Source: Marsupella aquatica
Taxonomy: Eukaryota > Marchantiophyta
DNA length: 64,000 nucleotides
Direction: 5' to 3'
Assembly: GCA_973895155.1 (NCBI GenBank)
Contig: OZ316891.1
Location: forward strand, 22,816,001 to 22,880,000
This document shows positions 1 to 9,096 of the stretch, in pieces (within the stretch, counting starts at the first letter, position 1; every line of letters begins with the position of its first letter). Both the position numbers and the translations under genes were made by a program. The notes below the pieces were generated by a model. It was not told where the DNA came from and did no database searches. It saw nothing but the letters and a program-made list of their open reading frames with translations.

Positions 1-911
1 GGCTGTGTTGTCGTTGACCCTGGCTGCCTCTAGCCTGGCCGGGGCTGCATCGTTGCATGTTGCTTGTCGGCCTCTCTTGACTCTGCCCTCCAAATTATGG
101 GTCTTAATAAATTTAGAAGTGTATAAAATCCCTAAACACTCCAAGTCAAACAATAAAAGTGTTAAGCTTGCATGTACATTGTGAGGGATAAGAACCACAA
201 AGTTAAGCTCATGTTGGAGGAATAGCAATTGGGATGGATGACCACTTAGTTGAGGAATGAAGAGTTGAAATGTCAAAGGAGACGGGCACCTCGCTCGTGG
301 TTGCAAAATGAAAGTAAAAATCCAAAGGAAGAGATGGGTGACCTGAGCACCCCGCGTCCGCTCCAATGCGTATCCCATTTTCATTGTTTTAAATTTTCCC
401 ATTCTCCCAACATTGGACTTTCCCATTCCCTTAGCATCGGACTTTCCCATTCTTCCAGCATCGGACTTTCTGATAGAAGTCTGATTGTCGATATCCGATA
501 CTTTTATCATGGCATGTTATGATGCCGATAGAATCGGATGTATGGTTTTTTCATATTTTGTTTTACAAAGGCGTCCGATGTGGAGAGAATTGGAAAAAGG
601 AGGTAAAATGTACTAGTGGTACTCCTCATCCTGATCGTCCATCTCATCATTGGCAAGGGGCTGAGTGACCCTCAACATCCTCCTCATCTGAGAAATGTAA
701 GGTGGCACGTACGTGAAAGGCACGGGCTGATGTAGTCATCATTGATGGGTGAGGTGTGGGAGTAATATGTACACCATCCTAGAGTTTTCAATATGCAATG
801 ACAGATCACAATTAGAGAAAGGGTTTATGTGATAAAGCTTATAATGAAACATCAATAATGAAAAATGCAAGGATCACCCCATAATGAATATGTCATGTAC
901 ACATGTAAACG
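1..911. other. intergenic, no gene seen
   Basis: No convincing coding region. The only structure is a short 24-bp tandem repeat at 396-467 (listed separately) followed by scattered TCCGAT/ATCGGA motifs up to about 570. The short plus-strand frame that crosses the repeat is a by-product of it. Confidence 0.5.
396..467. repeat. 24-bp tandem repeat, 3 copies
   Basis: Three head-to-tail 24-bp units start at 396, 420 and 444. Each begins TTCCCATTC and ends ATTGGACT or ATCGGACT. The second and third differ from the first at a few positions only. Confidence 0.85.
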
Positions 912-1742
912 TCAATGCCAATCATAATCTACGAGAATCTCTTCCCCTGCTCTAATGGTGCGGGTAGCATGTGTCAAGATGTAATGCGTGCATGCTACAG
1001 GCAAACGAGGGTGACTCTGGTCCTGGTACTCGTGCCACTCAACGTTTGGCCTAAACCCTAAACGCTGAGAACCAATAGTGTTGTTGATGTAACCCGCCAA
1101 GTTCCCCGTGCAAGGTGGGTAACCATCAATCTGAGCATACCTAGGGTCCAACTTTAGTGACATGCCATATCGACTAAAGGTTGGGCACTGTAACAGAGAC
1201 AAGATGCGCCATCTTGCCGCCAAATACTTGGGCCCATAGAATGGAAACAACTGAGGCAAATCATCAGGTGCACAACCGGTAGGGACCACGATATCCACAA
1301 GAGCAAATACTCCAAGTCCTACATGAGTCCCCAATGTGGAGGGGAGGATGACCCATGGGCGGTCCCAAACTATAATAGGCTCCCGAAGCGGGAGGTCCAT
1401 AGGGAGTCCAAACTGGGCTGGGAAGGAGTCCTTTAAGATGTCCAAGGCTCTCCCTCGCAACTGTCTTGGTGCCCGGGACACCAATGCATCAAGAAAAGGG
1501 CATCGGGGCGGAACAATCCTAGGTGGACGGGAGTCAATCGATCGGGGTCTAGTGGTCACCACTACTCCCCTCTCAATAGGGTGCATCCTAAACACTCTCC
1601 TCCTCCTATGAAATACACGGTCTATCTCCCTCAATGTGGCTGGAAAATCGGATGGATGGACAAGTGGTGCGAGTGCACGACATGCAATGTCTCTCAAGCG
1701 GTCCACAGGCGAAGATCGCACTACAACAGGAATCTGTTCCAC
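912..1742 (-). CDS. SET-domain-like protein (partial or 3' exon)
   Basis: Open frame of about 276 codons; no ATG at its 5' end (first codon GTG), so probably a downstream exon. The C-terminal half resembles a SET domain, the fold of protein lysine methyltransferases: GLGVFA (about residues 142-147, usual GxGVFA), FYGP (168-171), a CTGNLAGYINN segment (211-221) at the position of the family's RFxNHxCxPN, and RTIRAGEEILVDYDW at the end (261-275), matching the RxIxxGEEIxxDY signature with its tyrosine. The family's NH pair reads NN here, so SAM binding may be changed. Immediately upstream on the minus strand there is a plausible 104-bp intron: donor GAG|GTAATA (1838/1837), acceptor AACAG|ATT (1734/1733). 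Residues 1-130 are Arg/Pro-rich and unrecognised. Could be a captured or pseudogenised copy inside repeats. Confidence 0.55.
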   Translation of the reverse strand: MEQIPVVVRSSPVDRLRDIACRALAPLVHPSDFPATLREIDRVFHRRRRVFRMHPIERGVVVTTRPRSIDSRPPRIVPPRCPFLDALVSRAPRQLRGRALDILKDSFPAQFGLPMDLPLREPIIVWDRPWVILPSTLGTHVGLGVFALVDIVVPTGCAPDDLPQLFPFYGPKYLAARWRILSLLQCPTFSRYGMSLKLDPRYAQIDGYPPCTGNLAGYINNTIGSQRLGFRPNVEWHEYQDQSHPRLPVACTHYILTHATRTIRAGEEILVDYDWH

Positions 1743-2066
1743 ATGTTCACCAAAACAAGTTCAGAATATGACAATCAAAAAATAATTCAAGGAAGGAGAT
1801 GTTATCATAATTGCAATACCCAACAAAATTGTATTACCTCTCGGGTCGGGGGGGTGTAACGACCATGGATCCGTAAATGGCTAAGGACAGTGGTCCTCTC
1901 GTGTTAGACAACACCCTTGCATCGTCTGCAAGGGCAAGGCATCTTGCCCAATCCCCTGAAGAGCAGCCATGGCCTCTCCAAATCCATCCGCACGATGGGG
2001 GCTCCGGCCTCTCCTGCCCTTGAAATGATGTCTGCGTCGATGATGCCTGGATCGGTGACACCTAGA

Positions 2067-2474
2067 TCAATCATACATGTCTGGTGAGTAATCTCTCTCC
2101 CGGTCCGACAGGTCGTCCCTCCCCCTATGATGATGGTTGTCTCTACATTGGGTGTAAGTACCCCCACCATGGTCCTCATAGGATGAGTCATCCCTCCTCC
2201 TCCCTCCCTTGTCATCCTTCCTCCTCCGCCGCTTGTCATCGCTCCTATATCTCGATGAAGCTGAACTCCCCCTATGTCGATGATGGTGTCTATGTCGGTG
2301 AGAACTACCGCCATGCTCATCGTCATCGTCACACGAGTCATCCCTTTGCCTATCCAACTCATCATACGTCCCCCTATGATGATGATGGTATCTGTGCCGA
2401 CGATGCCTGCCCCCATCATGGTCCAATGCATAGGTTGCCATGTCCCCTGTGATCAAATTTACAAAGGCCCCCAC
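2067..2474 (-). CDS. His/Arg/Asp-rich low-complexity ORF, possible 5' exon
   Basis: Open frame of about 135 codons, dominated by His, Arg, Asp, Ser and Gly (runs such as HRHRHHHRHRG and KRRRRKDDKGG). This is the composition of disordered, nucleic-acid-binding tails. It lies just upstream of the SET-like frame on the same strand, so it may be the 5' exon of that gene. I could not find a splice joining the two frames in phase with confidence. Overlapping frames on both strands across the same low-complexity DNA are also open, so coding status is uncertain. Confidence 0.3.
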   Translation of the reverse strand: MGAFVNLITGDMATYALDHDGGRHRRHRYHHHHRGTYDELDRQRDDSCDDDDEHGGSSHRHRHHHRHRGSSASSRYRSDDKRRRRKDDKGGRRRDDSSYEDHGGGTYTQCRDNHHHRGRDDLSDRERDYSPDMYD

Positions 2475-3067
2475 AACATATTAAACCCCAAGCATAAACG
2501 TATCCCGCAATGTTAACCAAAATAGCATCCAGCCACACGACGTTCTTCACAAATTAACGTCGTTGTTTAGGTTGTGGGGAACAAGCCAAAATTAATTTAC
2601 GTAGTTATGTACTACGTACTTAATAAGTTAACGTCGTTCGGTATGACATAATTATGTGTAACGTCGCCACTAAACCCTACACCCCTGGTTAACATTGTGA
2701 TTAGCGACGTTAAATTAGGGTAACAACGGGTCTCCAAGGTTTGTGGGCTGCGGCTGTTTTCCTTTAACAAGACATCAGGTCGTGACTCGAATGTGACTCA
2801 CATTCAACATTCAACACTTCCCCTCTCCCCCTCTTGACCTCCTATCTTAACAGTGAATGACTATGGCTCATCCAAGCTATCTACCTTCCAGTGGAGATTT
2901 TGATGCAGACTTGGTGGCTATGGATGATCTAGGGGAGTTAGAAAAGGTGCGTAAAGCTATGCTATCAACACATTCGCTGATACATACATAAATTTTTGCA
3001 ATGAGTCGTGAGGAGTTGGTGGCTGTTTTTTGTTCTATTTTGTGGTTGTTTTTTGTTCTGTTTGGCA
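2475..3067. promoter_or_regulatory. ACGTCG-motif cluster upstream of SET-like gene
   Basis: Within 2537-2714 the 7-mer AACGTCG or its complement CGACGTT occurs five times: about 2538, 2556, 2630, 2659 and 2705, in both orientations, three of them within TTAACGTCG or its reverse complement. ACGT cores are typical plant bZIP sites. The cluster sits upstream of the minus-strand frame beginning at 2474 and could be its promoter. The rest, to 3067, shows no gene. Confidence 0.3.
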
Positions 3068-3466
3068 CCCCAATAGGAAGAGCAACCACAGATGCAATGC
3101 GTGAGCAGGGATTGCCAATAGCAAGAGCAACCACAGATGCAAATTGAGAGCAACCACAGATGCAAATGCATGAGCAGGGATTGCCAATAGCAAGAGCAAC
3201 CACAGATGCAAATGCATGAGCAGGGATTGCCAATAGCAAGAGCAACCACAGATGCAAATTGAGCACATCTGCACTGTGCATGAGCAGGGATTGCCAATAG
3301 GGAGAGCAACCACATGCAAATCGATCACATCTGCACTGTGCGTGAGCAGGGATTGCCAATAGGTAGAGCAATCACAGATGCAATGCATGAGCACGGATTG
3401 CCAATAGCAAAAGCAACCACAGATGCAAATTGTGCACATCTGCACTGTACACGAGCCGGGATTGAC
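3068..3466. repeat. minisatellite, 7 units of about 46 or 64 bp
   Basis: Seven head-to-tail units, each starting CCAATAG(C/G)AAGAGCAACC and ending GAGCAGGGATTGC. Short units of about 46 bp alternate with longer ones of about 64 bp that carry an extra CACATCTGCACTGTGC segment. The open minus-strand frames here (AIPAHA, LWLLLLL) are translations of the repeat. Confidence 0.85.
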
Positions 3467-4943
3467 TTTCAAACCTACTGGTTGGGAGGCAGAACTGCTA
3501 ACCAATGCACTATGAGAAGTTTTCAATTTAAAGTGTTTATGAACTGTAAATAAAGTATATCATTCGATAGCAATCATAACCGGCCCGGTCCAGGCCCTTG
3601 TTTGACCTGCTATGGGTGGTTGCGTGCACAGGTTTCTTGGCCCGGTCACCCAATGGTAACCCGGGCTACCTGTCCCTGCCTGATCTGCCCAAAAATTCAA
3701 AATTCAAATATCTGGCCTCCAATCAGATTGCTTGGATTATTTTTACCACTTTTCTCCCTCATTTTTCATCGTTTGATAATCTGGTTTTTCCTGAGACGTG
3801 AATCTCGAAGATATCTGCATTTTGAGCCATAGATTGACTCATTTGATGAATGAATGAGAATTGACAGGCTCCCAATTGGAGGGCTACGGAAGGGCACCCA
3901 TCTGCGGATGCAACATTCATGTTTTGTGAGTGAGTACTCCGGGTCACTTGAAGTACTTGTAGAGTGAATTGTGCTTTAATGAGAAGAGATTTCCAAGTAG
4001 TCTAAGTGTTTCATTTGAAGGCACTTGCCGTTTTGATGGTGGAAAAGACTACTGGTAGGTTCTAATCTCCTTTTTCCTTTTGGAGATATCTTGAAGGCAA
4101 CGGTACATAGACCTCTAACTTAGGGGCATCGTATCAGAGTCGTACTCGGGGGAAAAAATTGGGGCACAGAATTTTTCCAGCTGGGTATATGACCCTGAAA
4201 ATCAAGTGTTTCCATCCCACAACAGAAAATCGTTTCAGATGTAGCATGTCTATAATTGATGCCAGAAGGTGCGATATTGGCCCAATCAAATGGTTTTTAG
4301 ACAGACACTCAAATCTTTAAGTACTCGTGCCCCTCAACCACAGAAGAGCATTGGTGGACAATGTACTCCAGACTGTACATAATGTGTTACTAGAATTTTG
4401 TCATCCTCACTTCGTTTACCCTGAGTTGTTCTTCGGTTGGATTCAACTGACTGTTGATAGCACTGTAACCCATTATCTTAAGTTTTAATCCTCACCAAGA
4501 CTATCTTGGTAGATAAAATTCCATTATATCTCTCTAATCACTTCTTAGTGGAGAACGTTTCATGGTGGACATTCTCAAAGACACGTTTGTCACAATGCAG
4601 CAAGGTCACCTTTGTCAGAGTGTACTTGTAGAGAAACGACCATGTCTCTCTAGTGACTCGTTTACTTGAAATTGGAAAGGAGAGCTCTACACAAGAAGCG
4701 GATGGAGTTCCAAAAGTATTTAGCTTTACAAGAAGGGCCATTTTGTTTTGGAAAAAGCTTATTGACACTCTTTTGGAATGCGCTGAAAGGAATAATTTCC
4801 CTTTTACGATCCAAATATGGAAGCCTGCTACTTGCTGATCTTAAACTTTCCTGATAACAGCGGCCGTCGAGTGGGAAGTTGATTCCTATCAAAGCTTCTT
4901 ACTTCTCCCGGAGCATATGCGAGAGTACTGTGCCTGTATAACA
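3467..4943. other. intergenic, no gene seen
   Basis: AT-rich to moderate sequence without convincing coding potential, lying 3' of the histidine-phosphatase-like gene. Short frames here have no recognisable domain. Confidence 0.4.
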
Positions 4944-7254
4944 TCACAGGAGAGGGCCCCACTTAGAAGCGTGCATCAATTTCACATGCAAATTGAGGCA
5001 AGATGCCTTTAGCTTGCCATACAAAGGAGACATTGAGACTAACATTGGAAGAATCAGGTGGTACTTCTGTCTGCAAATGGAGCTTTCTCTTTTGAATGAG
5101 GAGCCCAAAAAACCAAAAGCAATACACCAAATTGAAAAGAAAGAGAGCGACAATCAACCTTCGTAAGTCTTGCCCGGTCAAGGCTGCCTGGAGTATGGAC
5201 AAGTTGTCCGAATCAGGAGAGACAATAATGACCGTGTCACCAAAATATTGAGTTTCTAGGATGGACATGAGCTGTGTAACTCGCACAAGGACATCTGATA
5301 CACTTTCGTTGGGTGTTCCGTCATTGAATTTTGGTGGCCTTAGTGTAGGTGACTCCAGGTCGCTGGCATAGACCTACAATGAGTTCACAAGACGTATATC
5401 AGCTTACCATCAGGAGCTCTTGAGAATGTTAACATTTGCAACACTGATTGGACATTTTTGCACGACCTAGATTCCAGAACTGTCCCACAATACGGATTAG
5501 TGCCACAACTGTACAGTGTGCAACCTAAATGTACTTGGGTTAAAGGTCGAGGTAAAAAACTCATTGGTGTTCGTACATCATACTATCGCTCCATCAACCA
5601 TGCTATTGTGCTCTCTATGAAATGTACAAATGATTAAGGAAATGTTCTGTGAAGCGCTTCTCACCCCGTTCATTGAATCTCTTTGAAAACGATCTGAAAA
5701 CCCCTTCCTGGCCAAGAATTCATTACTGTCTGAAAGAGACCTTCATGCGACCATCAATTGGGGATAGGTGTAAAGAGCATAGAGACTAACATGTCCCTGG
5801 TGACACAGGGCTCTTGAGAGTAACTCACCTCAGTAATTGCTGACAACTCCCGATTCTCATAAGCTCCAAAACCTCTTGCATCCAAGAAGCTGTACTCCGG
5901 CACTATACGACTGTTCTGTGGCCATCCATAAGGACCGACACTCATCAGCGACTTTCCATTGCCATCAAGTGAAAGGGAAGAAGGAACAAGTTGAAGTTCG
6001 CTCCTGCAATGACAAATGCATAAGAATGTAACAGCAAAACCTTTTATTTGCTATCCAGTACGCCTTAGCTAGAGACCTATCAAAGAGTTTTAACTATCCA
6101 ACCCTGAATCATAACTGTGGCAGTGACTCAGTGGGTATTTAGAAAATATTTAAACCTAAAGTTTACTCTAAATTCCTTTGATTGATCGTCATTGTGAAGA
6201 TTGTGATGAGAAGAAATGTACAGAGTTAAAGTTGCAGTTAGACCTGTAGTTCACTTTATTGACGTACGCAATCACTTCAGCAGACTGATACGCCCGTTGA
6301 GTGATCGAAGGCCATATCCAACAGGTTCCCTCACAGGCCCCCAGATCCTTGAGCTCGATAGCAGCCCTTGTAGTCTGCCGCATACCCTCATCCGACAATC
6401 CACTGTCCACTGAGGTTTTCGACACTGGGTTGGTGTGAATGACACCCTGGCTCTCAAAGAAAGAATACCCAGCCCTCACCAAAAGGTATCTGTCAAAGCA
6501 AGGTCGTCAAACTTCAGCACTGTGGTCAATTGCATCTACCAGGCTCCACCTGTAAGTTCTGTCCATGCGATTTACAATAACCAAATGACCCGGCGGATGA
6601 ACTGGCAGGCCTCGCCAAGGTCACAGCTCTGGGCTAGCGTTTCATTTGACATGGCCTGGAACTGAATTTTTCTGGAGGCACTAGACCAGAGGTTCACCTT
6701 TGTAGCTATTGGTTAAACATGTCGGACATGGAGGAGCGGAGGGACAATCAACGTGAAGCAACAAACCAACTTCCAGAGGAATACCTACAATTTCTCGATG
6801 TCCATCATTCACAGCTAACAAAGGAGATCCAATTCGCATTACGAAGTTATGGAAAAAGTTTGCATTACTCTGGGAGACTCATTTTTGGGCTCACAGGAAC
6901 CAATACAGCTGGGCTTACGTACCGGTTATTAAGGGTCTGGGGGGGCATCGACAACAACCCCGCTGCCCTGGCGTGCGGTGGTTCGGCAGCCAAACTGCCA
7001 ACAAATGGCAGTAAAGAAAGGTTTTGAGGGCTGACTAGCAGCAGACCAGCGAGACCAGCAGCACATACTCTCTCCGGCAATTGCTGTTTCGTCTGGTTCT
7101 CGTCACCAGGGCCACGAGTAGCTCGGGGTGAAACAATTCTCCACCGACTGCCAGCCAGCTTCTTCGGTTGTAGTGCTAATCCTCCTGTGTGGCCCCCTGC
7201 TCTGGCCCCCAAATCCCACAAACTCGCCCCTCGTCCTTGAAGAAGCTCTGCCAT
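4944..7254 (-). CDS. histidine-phosphatase-like protein, probably catalytically dead, plastid-targeted
   Basis: Five-exon model: 7254-6923, 6489-6244, 5910-5829, 5373-5159, 5070-4944; phases close to 1002 nt (333 aa). Exon 1 gives an Ala/Gly/Arg-rich leader with a hydrophobic stretch (AAGLAGLLLV) and ends TLNNR, like a bipartite thylakoid-lumen leader. Exon 2 starts YLLVRAGYSFFES and carries TSVDSGLSDEG and CWIWPSITQRAYQSAEVIA; exon 3 gives RIVPEYSFLDARGFGAYE; exon 4 gives DGTPNESVSDVL and IIVSPDSDNLSILQAALTG. This matches a plant branch of the phosphoglycerate-mutase/histidine-phosphatase superfamily. The RHG motif reads RAG, and the later VxxHG position reads VSPDS, so both catalytic histidines appear lost. 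The weakest part is exon 5: its residues do not resemble a conserved C-terminus, so the true 3' end may differ. Splice sites used include CG|GTACGT, ACAG|ATACC, ACAG|GTCTAA, GAG|GTGAGT and GTAG|GTCTA. Confidence 0.75.
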
Positions 7255-7394
7255 AGCTCGTCTTTTCTCTTCTAAACATGTGACAACTCGTACGCTTCGA
7301 CTTTAGAGTCCAAAGCAGCCTCAACTAGCTCTCCTGAACATTATCTTGTACAAAAAGTCCAGGTCAACACAGACACGACTAACATTCACACTCA
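7255..7394. promoter_or_regulatory. possible bidirectional promoter gap
   Basis: A 140-bp gap separates the ATG of the minus-strand histidine-phosphatase-like gene (7254) from the ATG of a plus-strand ORF (7395). If the plus-strand ORF is real, the two would share this region head-to-head. No TATA box stands out. Confidence 0.2.
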
Positions 7395-7742
7395 ATGACC
7401 CCAACTAGTGCTTCTTTGGTGAGCATTCCTCCACTAGAGAGCAAGGATGGAGAACTTCTTCGCTTGCAGCTGGTTTTTGTCTACACGTGGCTAGCATTAA
7501 TTTATCTGCCTTCCAGGCTGACCGGTTGCTCAGATGACTTTACGTTTAGGGCCGACTTATGGATCCTTCGTCCAGGAAAGGCTATGAGTCCGCCCAGACG
7601 AGCAATTGATTTGCCTCTGTTCATCGGAGTGTTGTCTTCTAACGATGAAATGTCCAAAGCCGAGGAACGGGCAATTATGGCTGCGAAGACCCTATACATC
7701 CTAGTGCAAGGGGAACGGAAAGTCTTTTCAAGTTTTTATTGA
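7395..7742 (+). CDS. hypothetical protein, possibly a broken fragment
   Basis: ATG-started frame of 115 codons with a hydrophobic stretch (LQLVFVYTWLALIYL, about residues 24-38). The segment IDLPLFIGVLSSNDEMSK resembles weakly the start of the GT31 galactosyltransferase domain (LxIGVLSSxxxxxRR), but nothing of the rest of that domain follows. No neighbour supports a function. It may be an exon, a fragment or a chance ORF. Confidence 0.25.
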   Translation: MTPTSASLVSIPPLESKDGELLRLQLVFVYTWLALIYLPSRLTGCSDDFTFRADLWILRPGKAMSPPRRAIDLPLFIGVLSSNDEMSKAEERAIMAAKTLYILVQGERKVFSSFY

Positions 7743-9096
7743 GCTTTTCAACGTTGAATTATTCCTTGTAGCATTTTCCTGCTCTTCTGTTTCTTGTGCT
7801 ACTTTTATTCCGTGTCCAATCGTTTGAGTAAGGCTGTGTGATTGAAAATCAGAGAAAAGGGAAATTGTTATTCCGTCATTCTCAAGTGGTTGTGTTCCAG
7901 TTGTATTTCTATCTTCGATGGAAAACGTCAAGGCTCTCAAAATCTACGCTTTCGTAGCTGCAATACGACTGTCCTGTCAGGAAGGCCATAGAAAGTGTAA
8001 TTCCTTCGTCATGAACGTCTTACACTGATGTGATAAGCTTCCTCTTTTGGGCCTTCTGGGCATGACTAGTTCACACATGTATTTTGCCTCGCAAGGTAGT
8101 CACGGGTGCAAATTTTCATGTGGTCATGAGAGTTCAATCAGTAAGGACGTGCTGAAGTGTGTCTTGGGAGCATCAGCACTGGTTAAAGAGAACAGTTCCA
8201 AATAATATCAAATTGGTCAAACAAAGGGGCTCTACTAGCTGCCTTCAATCTTATTTCGCCTACTTTGCGGTCGGAAAATTCAGAAACGACAAGAACACCT
8301 GACTAAGTCCAATTTCCTGAGGAGAGCAAGAACGCATAGTCAGATCTAGCGACATACATCAAGCGTCCTCATGATGAACGGCACTTGAAAAATTGCTGTC
8401 AAAAGGGAGGGGCGAAACCAATCTTGCTATATGGATATTCCCACAGTTCTATCGTAACGCCGAACGAACGATATGCTGCACTCGCACAGAAGTCTTGATG
8501 ATTTTGCAAGAAGGATTGTCAAACTAGTGGAGAGCTTGTCATGGGTGACAACTTGCAAAATAATTCTCGGCAGCGAAGGCGAAAACGTGAACTATAAATT
8601 ACATATGAATTTTTATTTAAGGCAGAGACAACATTGACACCAAAAACCAGTCGCAGGACAGCTATCCACTATCGTTACGAAAAGATTTTTTTCCCCTTAA
8701 TTAACAGCAATTATATACAGTAAATGCATACAATCAGCCATTACACCATTTCATGAGATGGCCCTGTTCGCTATAAAACGGGATAGTGTTCCCTATATCA
8801 TGACTGGAAGTAGTGCATGGTACGTGGTATTTGCCGCGAACTACCGCTGTACTATAACAATGCTATTAGCGATTAGACAAATGAGTATCTGGGGGATTAT
8901 ATTTTACGTAATACCCAGTCAGATGACATCCCCGCGCATAGTTTCGTCTCAAATTGACCTCTACTTTCAAAGTGTCTACTATCATCATCTGCAAAGTCAA
9001 ATGCAGAAGCCGACACGCACCCTTCAGCTAAATATTGTACAAGGAAGCTACTCATAGAAATGGAGACAGAATCAACCATCCTAGAACTGACCAAAC
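7743..9096. other. intergenic, no gene seen
   Basis: 1.35 kb between the small plus-strand ORF and the 3' end of the secreted-protein gene. No domain-bearing frame. It probably includes the 3' UTR of the minus-strand gene. Confidence 0.4.

Noticed and set aside
1904-2452. Overlapping long frames on both strands over the His/Arg-rich region
   Set aside because: Low-complexity, codon-periodic DNA keeps several frames open at once. Only one minus frame was kept, with low confidence.
2877-3526. Three overlapping minus-strand frames rich in LLLLAIPAHA
   Set aside because: They are translations of the 46/64-bp minisatellite and end with it.
6719-7027. 102-codon plus-strand ORF
   Set aside because: Lies across exon 1 and intron 1 of the better-supported minus-strand gene, with no domain.
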